A stretch of DNA of 64,000 nt from the NCBI RefSeq assembly GCF_030867145.1, contig NC_134414.1, positions 75,754,504 through 75,818,503 of the forward strand. Reading direction: 5' to 3'. The stretch is from Opisthocomus hoazin (taxonomy: Eukaryota > Chordata > Aves > Opisthocomiformes > Opisthocomidae). Shown piece after piece: positions 52,001 to 62,600 of this stretch. The stretch's first letter is position 1, and the number at the start of each line of letters is the position of its first letter. The translations under genes and the position numbers were made by a program. The notes beneath the pieces are model-generated. The model was not told the DNA's origin and ran no database searches. It worked only from the letters and a program-made list of their open reading frames with translations.

Positions 52001-54706
52001 AATTTTTTTTAACTTTCACCTTATGACACATTCATAATCTCCAGAATCTTCTAACATTGCAGGGAGAAACCAAATTAAATTCTTCCGCTGATGAATTCTA
52101 GAATGTTTGTCTCTAGGCACAGCTGTCTGGTTACCAACTTTATACCATGTTAAGTTGTAGTCTCCACTTTTCAAGCTCTTTTCCAGTGAACATTTAATAG
52201 CAAGAGGCTGCCCGTCAGGCACAAGATTTTGCCTCAACATCACATCATAGGCACCACATTTCTCTAAAGGAAAAAAATAAACATTAAAGAAAACCTCAAA
52301 CACTGTAAAAGGATGCACCAAACTCATTCCTTGATTACACTTACAAAGTTCATTGGAGCTTCCATCTCCAGTCATAAGTCACCTACTAAACATACAATTA
52401 CAATCCCCTACCTTCACAGTTGAGAGTACTACCCAGTGATATACAGCTACAGTTACACCACTGAAATTCCATGCTGTTTTGAATGCAAACTTTACACTCA
52501 ACAGAATCACTTTGCTTGCAGCAGACTGTCATTTGTACGTTTTAGTTCAGATGCAAGTAGTAGAGTACTTGTAATTCTCCAGTCTGTTTCATGTGCATAC
52601 ACACAAACACACACATGCATGCACAAATTTCAATTTTAATGTCTTTATTTTTAAATTTCACTTAAAAGTAGGTAGTCAAAGTAGGTCTTTAAGACAGATG
52701 ATGCTTTCAGTACCCAAATGTCCTAAGAGGACAGTTGGAGTTGCCATTGCACAAATATTGTTTGCTATGCAAATTTCAACTCACCTTTCATTTTATGAGC
52801 CATTTAGAGAGGAATTATTACAAGCACTTACCAATGAGCTCATTTTCTTTCCCCTGGACCCAAGGAGATTCACACAGGGAAAGAGCAACACCGTGAGATT
52901 TTTTTTTCTTTTTGTCAGTATGCCAAAAAACGCACCAACTCAGGAATGTGACCCTGGTATCCAGAGTCAGTATTCTATTCATCTACAATTCCTCATTTTG
53001 TTAGAATATAAGAATAGCCACACAGAGACATGCAAGTGTCTGTCTAGCCCAAAACCCTGTCTCTGACAGCAATCAGTGGAAAATGTGTAAGAAAAGAGCG
53101 TAGGACAGAACAAGTACAATAATTCTTCGCTTTCACCCCCTTTTTTTTCTCTCACGTTCTGCATGAAAAACTGTTCATTGGCTTTTATCATTTCTCTGGG
53201 CATCATGTACTTCTTGTGATCAGAAATGCCAAAGTAAACATTTCCTCATCTGCCTACTCTACGGCTATTCATGATTTTATAGACCTCCATCACATCTTGC
53301 CTCAGTCATCTCTCTACCTCTGAGTTCTCATTCACTTAATGACTTCTCATATGGAAGCCATCTCATATTTGACAACACGGTCACTCATCTCTCTACCTTT
53401 TGTGATACAATCTTTCTGAGATGGAATGACCAGGACTGCAAAGTTCAATGGATTCACATTCACCATGGTGTTATAGAGCAACACAATGAAGCTTTCTGTT
53501 TTCTGCTCTACTCCCTTCCCAAAAACTCTGCTTTTCTGACTGTCACTGATGACAGAACTAATGCTTCCAGAGAGCATGCAGAGATGTCAAAGTAGCATTT
53601 TTTCCAAGTGGTTATTAATTAACTTAAAGTTCACACCACACACATACAGTATGCTTGTTTCTGCTATATGTGTATGACCCTTCCATGCCCCTATGCACCC
53701 ATTTGGTTTTACCTACTGATATTCTGTCACTAAACTATTCAATATCCAGATACCCTCTTCATAGTCAGCATTAGTTTTAACCACAAGGGATAATTTCACA
53801 TCCCCCCCCAGTACTCACCACTTCACTACAAATCTTTTCAAAATTACTTATCAACACACTGAATTGCTCAGATACCTGTATTGAATGCCCCATAATAGCT
53901 TTGATGGTTGTTAAATGCTGTGGCCACAGGAACTGATAACTGGTGAGGCGACGTTTGGAACATTGCGGCCAGTTCTGGGTTCCCCAGCACAAGAGACACA
54001 TGGATTTACTGGAGAAAGTCCAGCACAGGGCCACAAAGATGATTAAGGGAGTATATCTCACACAAGAGGCTGAAAGAGCAGGACTGTTAAGCCTGGAGAA
54101 CAGAAGTCTTGGGAAGTGTGTGAGTAGCTCTTATCCATGTGCGTGAATACCTGATGGGAGGGAATGAAGAATAGGGGGGCAGACTTCTTGCAGTACTGCC
54201 CACCGACAGGGCCAGTGAGGACAAATTCAAACACATAAAATTCCATCTGAACACCATAAACACTTTTTTACTATGAGGGTAATCAAACACTGGAACACGT
54301 TGCCCAGAGAAGCTGTGGAGTCTTCATCTGTGGAGATGTTCAAAATCCAACCGGGCATGGTCCTGGGCAGCCTGCTCTAGCTGACCCTAGGGAGGTCAGA
54401 GAGGTTGGGCTAGATGATGTCAGGAGTTCCCTTCCAACCTAAATAATTATGTGATAAGATAGGACATAAAATATCACATATTATGTGTTTTATAGGTTCC
54501 TGCTTTTAGGACGGTTTAAAAAAAAACAACTCACTGGCATGCACATAAATTTGAGTTTTGCAGCCATTTTGACAGAAAGTTAGTATTGTGTGAAAAAAGT
54601 AAGTTTCAGAACAAGACCTTCCATAGCCACCAATAAACTTACCTGCAATAATTAAAGACAGAAATGCTGTTGTGATATTACACAAAAACAATGTTTTTGC
54701 TGTCAT
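42684..54706 (-). CDS. IL1R1: Interleukin-1 receptor type 1, complete, ten coding exons
   Basis: Cell-surface receptor for IL-1 that pairs with IL1RAP and signals through MYD88. Seen: exons 54643-54706, 52020-52263, 51526-51712, 50555-50717, 48498-48563, 47802-47922, 45556-45704, 45117-45260, 43582-43743 and 42684-43075 all have GT-AG borders and compatible phases. Together they give 1692 nt, or 563 residues; human IL1R1 has 569. Layout: signal peptide 1-21; three Ig domains at about 22-110, 115-215 and 225-330; membrane helix about 339-357; TIR domain from about 382, with box 1 YDAYVLYAK (384-392), box 2 GRDDLPGE (426-433) and box 3 FWKNVRY (529-535). Several N-glycosylation sequons lie in the Ig domains. 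IL1R1 is preferred over IL1RL2 because of Ig1 motifs such as SRIHQ, TIR segments such as KQKHGAI, and the short basic tail. The start is the first ATG after the exon acceptor and opens a hydrophobic leader. Confidence 0.93.
43582..43743 (-). CDS. IL1R1: IL1R1 first TIR exon
   Basis: 162 nt, phase 1 to phase 1. It codes [13 protein letters not shown] (box 1) through to GRDDLPGE (box 2, the BB loop with its conserved proline). The BB loop is the surface used for TIR-TIR contacts. Confidence 0.94.
45117..45260 (-). CDS. IL1R1: IL1R1 transmembrane exon
   Basis: 144 nt, phase 1 to phase 1. It codes the helix [19 protein letters not shown] followed by the family juxtamembrane motif [12 protein letters not shown]. 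The acceptor is TTTTTGTGCAG and the donor is G|GTATGT. Confidence 0.94.
45556..45704 (-). CDS. IL1R1: IL1R1 exon coding second half of Ig3
   Basis: 149 nt, phase 2 to phase 1. It contains [10 protein letters not shown] and [20 protein letters not shown], the closing cysteine and last strand of the third Ig domain. The donor is AG|GTAAG. Reading past the donor adds only a few residues before a stop. Confidence 0.92.
47802..47922 (-). CDS. IL1R1: IL1R1 exon coding first half of Ig3
   Basis: 121 nt, phase 1 to phase 2. It codes [20 protein letters not shown] and continues to FASPY, with the first Ig3 cysteine and core tryptophan. The acceptor is TTTATAG and the donor is GA|GTAAGT. Confidence 0.9.
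48498..48563 (-). CDS. IL1R1: IL1R1 exon coding the Ig2-Ig3 link
   Basis: A short 66-nt exon, phase 1 to phase 1, coding the proline-rich link [20 protein letters not shown]. The acceptor is GGTTAG and the donor is G|GTAAGTA. The matching exon in IL1RL1 is 69 nt. Confidence 0.88.
49672..49775. repeat. AT-rich (CATA)n/(TA)n repeat in an IL1R1 intron
   Basis: About 100 bases of CATA, TACA and TATA repeats with inverted-repeat parts such as ACATACATATGTATGCATAT. It lies between the Ig2 and link exons. Confidence 0.8.
50555..50717 (-). CDS. IL1R1: IL1R1 exon coding second half of Ig2
   Basis: 163 nt, phase 0 to phase 1. It starts DCQLLEG and contains the QGNYTCE motif with the second Ig2 cysteine. 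Its length equals that of the matching exon in the neighbouring IL1RL1 gene (12070-12232), as expected for paralogues. Confidence 0.92.
51526..51712 (-). CDS. IL1R1: IL1R1 exon coding the Ig1-Ig2 link and first half of Ig2
   Basis: 187 nt, entered in phase 2 and ending in phase 0 at the WYK|DC boundary that is shared across the family. It holds the paired cysteines of the Ig1-Ig2 link (TSCRRLC) and the Ig2 cysteine in [10 protein letters not shown]. The acceptor is ATTGCAG and the donor is AAG|GTGAG. Confidence 0.92.
52020..52263 (-). CDS. IL1R1: IL1R1 exon coding most of Ig domain 1
   Basis: 244 nt, entered in phase 1 and left in phase 2. It holds the first Ig cysteine (IKCSLE), the core tryptophan (LTWYK), the family motif [15 protein letters not shown] and the second cysteine in [11 protein letters not shown]. 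The donor is AG|GTGAAAG. Confidence 0.93.
53010..53600 (-). mobile_element. Ancient LINE relic, 3' part
   Basis: The plus strand reads as the reverse complement of an old amniote LINE: TCTGTCTAGCCCAAAACCCTG, then TTTATAGACCTCCATCACAT, then GAGATGGAATGACCAGGACT. No intact frame remains. It sits in the IL1R1 intron after the signal-peptide exon, on the same strand as the gene. The family (CR1, L2 or RTE type) is not certain. Confidence 0.5.
53945..54455 (+). mobile_element. CR1 LINE, 5'-truncated 3' end
   Basis: A bird CR1 tail: GCGGCCAGTTCTGGGTTCCC, CAGGGCCACAAAGATGATTA, ACACTGGAACACGTTGCCCA, and the end at CCCTTCCAACCTAAATAATT. It lies antisense in IL1R1, about 190 bases beyond the signal-peptide exon donor. 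It is somewhat more diverged than the copy at 3842. Confidence 0.88.
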
Positions 54707-54712
54707 GTCTCC
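54643..54712 (-). CDS. IL1R1: IL1R1 signal-peptide exon
   Basis: The acceptor (pyrimidine tract, then CTGCAG) leaves six untranslated bases (GGAGAC) before the ATG at 54704-54706. The exon codes [20 protein letters not shown] plus A, a typical hydrophobic leader, and ends in phase 1 at a GTAAGT donor. It joins exon 2 to give E-K-C, the usual N-terminus of the mature protein. Confidence 0.9.
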
Positions 54713-54999
54713 CTGCAGAAAAGAAAACCTTCAATTAGCAGTTTCTAACACAAACTTCCACCATTGAAATTCAATGTTTGCATTTCACATTTAGTACAGG
54801 AATCACACAGTTAGGACACAGGAAATGCAGCAATTGTCTTTGGCTGGTTTTGAGCCTGTTGCCTGCTTGGTTTACCTGACAGCTCCTAATTATGGCACCA
54901 GAAGGAAAAAATGAGTGAACATTTCCTATTCAGCTTGTCAAGCACTCAGGCGTTATTAAATCTTTAGCACGTTTCTCACCAGTTCTTGCTTTCCCAAGC

Positions 55000-56150
55000 T
55001 AGAGTCTTAGTCTCTCTAACTGTCCCTTAGATGGAATCTGACTTCATACTTCTGTCTTTGCCATTCTCTTCTGTACCTCCTCCAGTTACACTACAGCCTG
55101 TCTGAGACGGGAAGAGGAGAACAGAGCTTGCATATAGTCTTCAAAATGTAGGTTCACTACGGACTTAGGAACTAAAACAACGATTTTTTTTCTGGGTCTT
55201 TTCCTAATAATTTCATAATAATTTCTAACAGTCTATTTGTTCTTTGCATACTACTGAGTATTGACCCGGTACTTCCATGGGCCTAAGTAGTAAAATCCCA
55301 AGGCCTCATCACTGAATGTTAAAAATCAGGTAAAGTCAGTCAGACGCTGAGCATGTGATGATATGATTTTGCCCATATGTTTTCATTTAAATTTTTTACA
55401 TTTATCTACAACAAATTTCTTTCACTATTATTACCCAGTCATTCACCACCATGACATCCTTCCACCACTCTTTGCAATTAACACCTCTGTGTCCTAGTCT
55501 GAATAGCTTTGTATTGTTGGCAAATTCTGCCACTGTAACAATTTTCCTCTGTGCAGACCATTAATATATGCTGAGCAGAAGAGAGTTGTTTGGGACTCCA
55601 CCGGTGATCTTCCTCCACTTGAAAATCTAACCTACTTTACCCACTTCTTTATACATGTGAGAATAAATACATTATGGCAGTCTAGCTTCATTGACAGCCT
55701 CTGCTGTATGCCTTTTGGAAATTAAGGCAGGTTGTATCAACCATGTCTCCTGTATCCAATGTCTTCACATACATGTGTACAATTCTAACACACTTCTAGT
55801 ATTTGTGAGCCATGACTTGCTTTTGCAGAAGTCACTGTTGACTCTTTCCCTACATAATTTATCTTCATTTCCACTGGTTCAATTCTTTACTACCCAGCTG
55901 TCTACTACACATACCAGAGTCACTGGTCTCCACTTTCCTGGCTTTTTTTTTGATCAGTTGGGGAAGATAAAACCACATTTACCACTTTCTGATCTTTTCG
56001 TCCCAAAGCTGCTTTATTTGAGACATTTACAAGAAGAGAACACAAGAGTAAGTATCAGCCAGTCATGGTTCTTTGTTATGGATCATTTCATTCTATAACT
56101 GCCTTTTACTGACTTTTCAATTTGAGACAGATCCTTTTGTGGAAGATTAG
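55000..56150 (-). mobile_element. Ancient LINE relic with reverse-transcriptase remnant
   Basis: On the minus strand, near 55560-55585, the bases code LLSIYINGL, a decayed form of the LFNIFINDL reverse-transcriptase motif. The plus strand carries further matching blocks (TTGCTTTTGCAGAAGTCACT and AGAGTCACTGGTCTCCACTT). Its left part repeats the region also present in the relic at 53010-53600, so these are two separate copies. Many stops and gaps are present. Confidence 0.5.
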
Positions 56151-57035
56151 CCATAAGAAAAGGTACTAGCACTGAAATCCATGATCTTCCAAGATGAACA
56201 CAAATGGAAAGAAAAAAATTTTTCCCCTGCTATGTTCATTTTTTTATACCTGAACAATCTACTGGCTCTCAGGACTCTTCAGTAGACTTCTTATCCCTAA
56301 TGTGTTTGGAGAAGGATCTATTAGTTGCATGCCTCTGACAAGTTGTTCCTTAACTTTGCCTGCTTTACTGCTTTTTTTCTATTCAGTTTACCAGTTTTTA
56401 CAGCACTGTCAAAGAAGAAATGCAATTACTCAAACTGAAGGATGAGCAGGAGAACCCCATGCTGTCATAAAGAATCTTTGCCTGATCACTCATTTCTACA
56501 ATAGTCAAGGATGACACTTCCGGCTGCTGTGTTTTACTTCACCAAACTGACTCAGAAGTGTGCCATATATTGAGTCATCCACGCTGCTTCTTGCCATGCC
56601 TGCTTTCTTCCTTCTTCCCCTTTTCCTCCCTCCTCCTTCATTGCAAATTTCCACCCAGATTGCCAGGCAGGTCTTTTCTTGCCTAGCTGTAGGAAGGAAT
56701 GAGCCCCTGCAAGAATGCTGAGCATAAAAAGCAATAAACAAAACTTTAAAATCACTAGAGGGGATTTATGTGTGTTTGTAGAAAAGCTCTGTCTTCACTA
56801 ATTGTGACGGACAGTAACTCTTAAAATCTCTAGTTTCCAATGTTAGAGGACAAAAATACTACAACGGAAATAATTTAAAGAGGACATGGGACTGAACAGA
56901 CTCCACTTATGACCAGGTATTTTCTTTACAACTTCTCAGAATCCCTGTTTTGTCATAAGCTCTGTTCCATTACAGCGTTACCTTACTCTAGTGTTCTGCC
57001 TCACACATGCTTTCTCAAGCAGTTTTTTGCCCCAG

Positions 57036-57077
57036 CAGTAGATTCAGTAGATGCAGCAGTAGATTCAGCAGATGCAG
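57036..57077. repeat. Two-unit 21-bp tandem repeat
   Basis: Two adjacent copies of CAGTAGATTCAGYAGATGCAG differing at one base, followed by part of a third. It lies in the 5' intron region of IL1R1. The alanine- and aspartate-rich frame across it is not a gene. Confidence 0.85.
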
Positions 57078-57705
57078 CAGCGGTATTTTGCCAAGTTCTG
57101 AAGGAAAGTCTTCCAGAAACCTGCTTCTCTACAAATCCAATGTTCTACCTGTTTAAATTTATAACTTGCCCTTTTGCCAACATGGAAGGCCTGCAAACAT
57201 AGCCCTGTGTAGAATCATACACATGAACTGCTCTGAGGAGACGCCTTCTTGTCTCTCTCTGACTTCACGATGAAGAAGAATCCATTTCTGTGGAAGGTAT
57301 ACTCAAGAGCAAAATTGGGCTCTGCTCTGTGCATGCATTCTCATAATTCATGAAGAAAATGACAAACGTATGACTGCAGAGTCAGGTGAAAATGTTCTTC
57401 CTACCACATTCCGCCATGACAAACCGCTAAATTTCTCCCTTTGCCCAGCCATTTTGTCCACATCTTGAGCCTGCTATTGACCTGCGGAGCTTCACCACTG
57501 AGGACAGAATTCAGCTCGAGTTATCTTTGCCCAAATTTTCCAGAGGGGAAAAAATTCCATGTATCTGAGGCCACATCCGTGAAGTTTCACCCTGAAAGGA
57601 GGTAACTGTATCAATTTAAGCATTAAAAAAAAAAAAAAAAAAAAAGAGACAAGCATCTGAAAGGGGTCTTCAATGATACACGCACCTGAATTACGATTGC
57701 AGAAC

Positions 57706-57790
57706 CACAGAATCATAGAATGTTCGGGGTTGGAAGGGACCTCTGTGGTTCATCTAGTCCAACCCCCCTGCCAAAGCAGAATCCATAATA
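57706..57790 (-). mobile_element. Short CR1 LINE 3' terminal fragment
   Basis: It reads AGAATCATAGAATGTTCGG, GGTTGGAAGGGACCTCTG, CATCTAGTCCAACCCCCCTG, the reverse complement of the CR1 3' terminus. A poly-A run of about 20 bases lies nearby at 57625-57646 but is not part of it. Confidence 0.88.
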
Positions 57791-58125
57791 GCACATAGTA
57801 AATCATAATTCTCATTAAAATCTGTCATTAAATTTGTACAGCTACCTTTTCCTCTGCTCTCTAGTGCTTTCCAAGTTGAACTACTCCATTAAAAATACAA
57901 CTAGTCGAACCAGAACTTTTAAGAATCATGCCTTTCACTAATTTTTGCAAACCTGTGGCACTTTTTCTTTCAATGTCTTATTCAAAAACACGGACAGATT
58001 ACAAAATGCAACAGCCCGGTTCTCAGAATGGAGAGAACGGACAGAAGGTCAGAGTATCACACCACTTCTTCCATGTAAGCCCACGAACATTTGAAAATCA
58101 CGAAAAAATACATAACTCACATTAC

Positions 58126-58200
58126 CTTAAACGCTTCTCTCAGCTGCAAGGTACTCCACGCCTCTTCAAGAGAACTTAAATTAGGCGTCTCACTTTTGAC
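58126..58200 (-). other. IL1R1: Candidate non-coding 5' exon of IL1R1
   Basis: 75 nt between a good acceptor (GGTTTTTCCTAG) and a donor (AAG|GTAATG), just leftward of the CpG island. It has no ATG. It would splice to the signal exon at 54712. The call rests on splice signals alone. Confidence 0.3.
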
Positions 58201-58209
58201 CTAGGAAAA

Positions 58210-59650
58210 ACCATCACAGCGAAGGCATGGACTCCGTCGGTGCTGAGGCGCACCGAGCAGGTGCTGAAGCGCTGGGTCAGCCCCCCGCCGGGCGCAGTCA
58301 CACCACCACGCCAGCCTCCGCGGCCACTGCTCTGCGGGTCGCTGCCATCCCTCCCCAGGCTGCGGCAGGAAACCATTTTTCGTTTAAATCCTCACGTCCT
58401 CTCGGAGGGGGCTGCAGCCGACCCCTCGGGCTGAGGGCCGCGCTCCCCGGGCCCAGCGGGCGGCCGGCGGGGCGGGGCGGGGCGAGGGGCGCCGGGCCGA
58501 GCCGCTGCCCCCCGCGGCCGAGACCCCGCCTCAGGGATCCACCGCCCTCACGCTTTCCGTCAGGCACCGAGCCACGCCGCGGGCACGGCCGGCGGAGCAA
58601 AACCCTGACCTGCAGAGCCAGATTTCACTCCCTCTCCTGAACTGCCCCCAGCCCTCGGCTCCCCCGCGCTGAGCCGCCTCACAGCCCCGAAAACGGGGGC
58701 GTCGGAACGGCGCATTTCTCCCCCCCCACCACCCCCCGCAGATTATCCCAAGCTGGCCGCGGCCGGCCGCCCTGTTACGCGATCCCCGCTACCACTCACC
58801 GTTCCCCGCCGCCCTCAGCCCGCTGCCGCCGTCGCCGCCCGCCCACCCCCTCCCCCCGGGCCGGCATCGCCGCGGAGGTCGCCCCCACCCTCGCCGGCTG
58901 CCCGCGTCGCGAAACGGCCGCGCCGCTGCGGGGGAAGCCCCGCCGCTCCCCGGGCGGGCGGCGCTGAGGCGAGGCGGGTTCCCTCAGGACGGGCCGGCGC
59001 CCAGGGGAATCCCCGCCACTGCCTACCTGCCCGGCGGGGCGGGGGAGCCCCCGCTGCCGTCTCCTCGGACGCCCGGGCAGCCGGTGGTCGGACAGCTCCG
59101 GCCGGCGAGCTCTCACCCTCCCCGGGTGCCGCTGGCGAACCCGGCTACTCCCGCGGCGGTGAGGCGGCGGTGAGGCGGCCCCGCGTCAGGGCCAGGCCGG
59201 GCCGGGCCGCCTCCCCGCCCCGGCGCAGGGCGGCAGGTGTCCCGGCGCAGGCCGGCGGTGCGGGTTAAACCCAGGCTGCAAAAAAGAAGTAGTTTTGAGG
59301 AAAAAAAAGGCAGCCGGTGGGGCCCGGCGAGGCGGCCGCCTCGGCCTCCGCCCCGGGGCAGGCGCGGGGGGAGCGGGCAGGAAACCCTCCACGTAAGGAT
59401 TGCACCATCTGGGGCGACTGACTTTTTTTTGTTGTTGGTTCGTTTTCCCTGTGGTAGGGGCAGCTGCAGACTTTCCCCAGATGAGGAGACCGCATCGCTG
59501 GAAGAGAAGGATCCCCTGGAAGGCTTTGGCAGGAGCATCCCGGGGACATGGACGGCTTTACCAGCTCCTTCGGCAGGCTGCTCCGACGGCCTGGCGCGAA
59601 TTCCCCAAGGCGGCCACACTCACCAGGGAGATCTGGCTCTGAACCTTGAG
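58210..59650 (-). promoter_or_regulatory. IL1R1: CpG island, likely IL1R1 promoter
   Basis: A very GC- and CpG-rich block in otherwise AT-rich DNA, about 3.5 kb upstream of the signal-peptide exon. Minus-strand donor-like sites at 58800 (G|GTGAGT) and 59023 (CAG|GTAGGC) could end a non-coding first exon. The long frames in the island on both strands are proline-, arginine- and glycine-rich and look like composition artefacts. A rightward transcript from the same island cannot be excluded. Confidence 0.65.
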
Positions 59651-62600
59651 CACGCAGGTTTAGTCCCATTTAGCCCCTAAGTTTTTAGGGGCAAACTTAG
59701 CAGCTACTGAGTAGCCCTGACGTTTTCTGGAGGTTGCTTAGCTTGCGGCTGTTCTGGGAACAGTGTGTTCGCAATGTTCGGGTGTTTCTTACTTCTCTGT
59801 TTCACTCGCACGGAGTTGGAGTTCTTCGAAGTTCTTCAAATATAGTGTGGTGAACATGGAATCGGATATGAGCAATTTGAAGGCTGCGTTGTCACTCACT
59901 TGTTGACTAACTTCTTGACTAACTACTAAAACAGTAAGGTAGAGGAAAGCTCTTGCTTAGGTTCCTCCCAAAGTAGGCAGCAATCGTGGACCTTTTAGAA
60001 TTATCAGGTTAGGTAAATATTCTCATTATTGTTAAAAATACATCATAAACACATTTGCTAAGCGAATTACAAGTATTCCGCAAAAATCGTGGAGAGCAAT
60101 CCAGACATGTCCTGCTCCTTCCACCCTGATTTTTCATTCTACTTCTGGTACTTCTTTCATTCCACTTTCTGGTACTACTACATTTACCAAACAGAAACAC
60201 GTTCAGCCATCCTGCCCACCACGTGGTAGCCACAGATAAGCACAGATGAGAGATGACGCCCTGCTGTGCCTGCATGTTGTCCTCCGTTAGTTCAAGGTAC
60301 ATCGTGCTGGCTAGAGGCACGTTGTAACAGCTCCAGACGTTAGGCTGGAGGAGGGACGCAGAGAACGAGTTCATTCCTGGCTCAGCAAAGCCAGCAGGGT
60401 TTATGCAAGCAGCTAGTCTCTCTTCAGTCATACTTCATTCTGGAAATGTACCTCATGAACTCTCTGCATTAGGTCAAATAATTTTTATGCACGATTTCTA
60501 GTTTCTGTATTGTTGCTTTGCACCACCTACAAACATCTGTGAATGGAATCTGTTTATCATAAAGGCAAGTCAGGTGTTCCCTAATCTGCTCTACTACATT
60601 TTTCTAGAAGCACTGATTTAAAAAAAAAAATTGTTTTTTTTAAGATTTCTTTCTGAGACATAGAAACATGCTAGATGTTCTTCTGTATGCAGTATTTTTT
60701 TTTCACCACTAATGGTGAAAAAATGTTTCTGATAAAAATATTTCTGGTATAAAAGACATTGCTAAAACATTACAAAAATGAATAGGTAAAATGAGAACTG
60801 TTGAATCATTCAAGCACTCAGTGACTGATGTGAATCAGAATTTAGAAAAACCATGTTATGGTAAAGCTGAAGGAATATCAGCTGAAGTGACTGGATTTCA
60901 CGAGACAGCAAAATAACCAGAACACGGCAGTCACAAGACAAAAATCGCAAGGAAGAACAGTGAAGTGGATTGTCCAAGCAAAGCAGACATTGACACCAGT
61001 CTGCCTGAACATTTGATGTGGTCACCAGGAACACTTCAAAGCAGACCAAGAACCACCAGCTCCAGCAATGAAGCTGATGCCAAGCAAAGAATTTTCCAAA
61101 CGCCCTCACGATCTGATCTGTGCAGTGGAATTTACCTTTTTTGTTTCAAACCTACATGAACATTTAGAAGTATTTTGTCTCATAAAGCTCTAATATAGAG
61201 TGATCTCTTGTAAGGAGCACAGGGAGGGCTCTAACACAACTCATCAGTGCCATCTTTGAAAGTGGATTGCAGCAGAGCAATGACCATGACATGGCTTGTC
61301 TTTCTGCAAGTGAGGAGGTGTTCAAAGAAGTCTACTTCTGTGCAAACGAAGAGACTGGACTTGGGGATAGCATTTGGTATATTGCATTTTTCCAAAACGT
61401 GTTTGCTAAATAAGGTATCACCTTGGAGTTCTTTTTCCATGGGATAAGCGCATGCATCTGCTTTACTTGATAAACGTTTTATAACCAGTGAAGGGAGAAT
61501 GTTACCTGCAATAAATAATTCAATCCTTTGGATTTATGCACAGAAGGAAATCAGGGTGAGCGCATTCAGGGAAGGGATGGAAGTCGCCTGGGATGAATTT
61601 AGACCATTGCTTTTCATTACCACAAACCTCTTGTTTTTCTACATCCTCCAGCAGTTTTGTTCTAGCCTTCAAGACCACTTATCTTCCCCACTTTATAATA
61701 CTGACAACCTCCATCTCCTTTGGGCGTATGCATGTGTCTGTATTAGCATTTTTGTTTGGATCAGGAGAGCGCTTTTAAAGCTGACCTCCCTCTCAACCCT
61801 ACTCCCCACATGTTCCATCACCAAACAACCCCGCAGCCCATGAAGCAGATTCCTTTCAGAAGAGGCAAAACCTGAAGACAAGCTCCAACTACTTGTGCAT
61901 GCTGTCAACAGTACCAGACAGCAGTTAGTCGGAAATAAAGTCTCTTTGAAACCCTGCACCAGCTGACTTAATCTGCAAAAATCAGCGCAAGCGTTGCCCT
62001 GCTGTTTTTTTAGGACAAGTGGCAATGACAAGCAAACACAATCGCTATTTTTGTAAAGGAAATGATAGAATTCAGTAATCTTGTGTTTTACCTGCGCCTG
62101 GTAAATCAGCGCTTCTACATGAGAAGGCACTATAGTCACACCGTCTCTAAGGCGTCTGGAAGTATATTTAGGGCAAAACTCTGTGGTTTGTAGCCACAAC
62201 CTTATTTTTCGGTTTTGGCTGCAATACATATTTATCCTGTATCTTTCTTGTCTGAAACTGAACAGGGCAAATAAAAACCCAGCAGAAATTTAAAGCCCTT
62301 TATGTATATTTCTCCACCATTCCTACTTTAAGCTTCATTGCACAAGATAACTGCAATGAAGATATTAAGAATATCCTTGTACATACAAAACTTTTAAAGC
62401 TATAAGACAAAATACCAAGATATGTAACTGCAGGTAATTATTTAGATACAGTTAAAGCTGTGTAAAACAGGCTGTTTTGATACCTATCATCCCAAACCAG
62501 AATAATAGGAATGTCAAGGCCATCTAAATGTGTTTGCAGTGCTGAGAATGCGTAATTCCATTTTACTGAGCAATCCCACTGTCGATTTTAACACTAAGCT

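Noticed and set aside
58227..59680. Several long overlapping frames on both strands of the GC-rich block
   Set aside because: They are rich in proline, arginine, glycine and alanine, overlap each other in all frames and match the CpG island, where stops are rare by composition.
61693..62229. A 178-residue minus-strand frame, considered as an IL1R2 exon
   Set aside because: No Ig cysteines, tryptophan or family exon borders; too long for an internal exon of this gene family.
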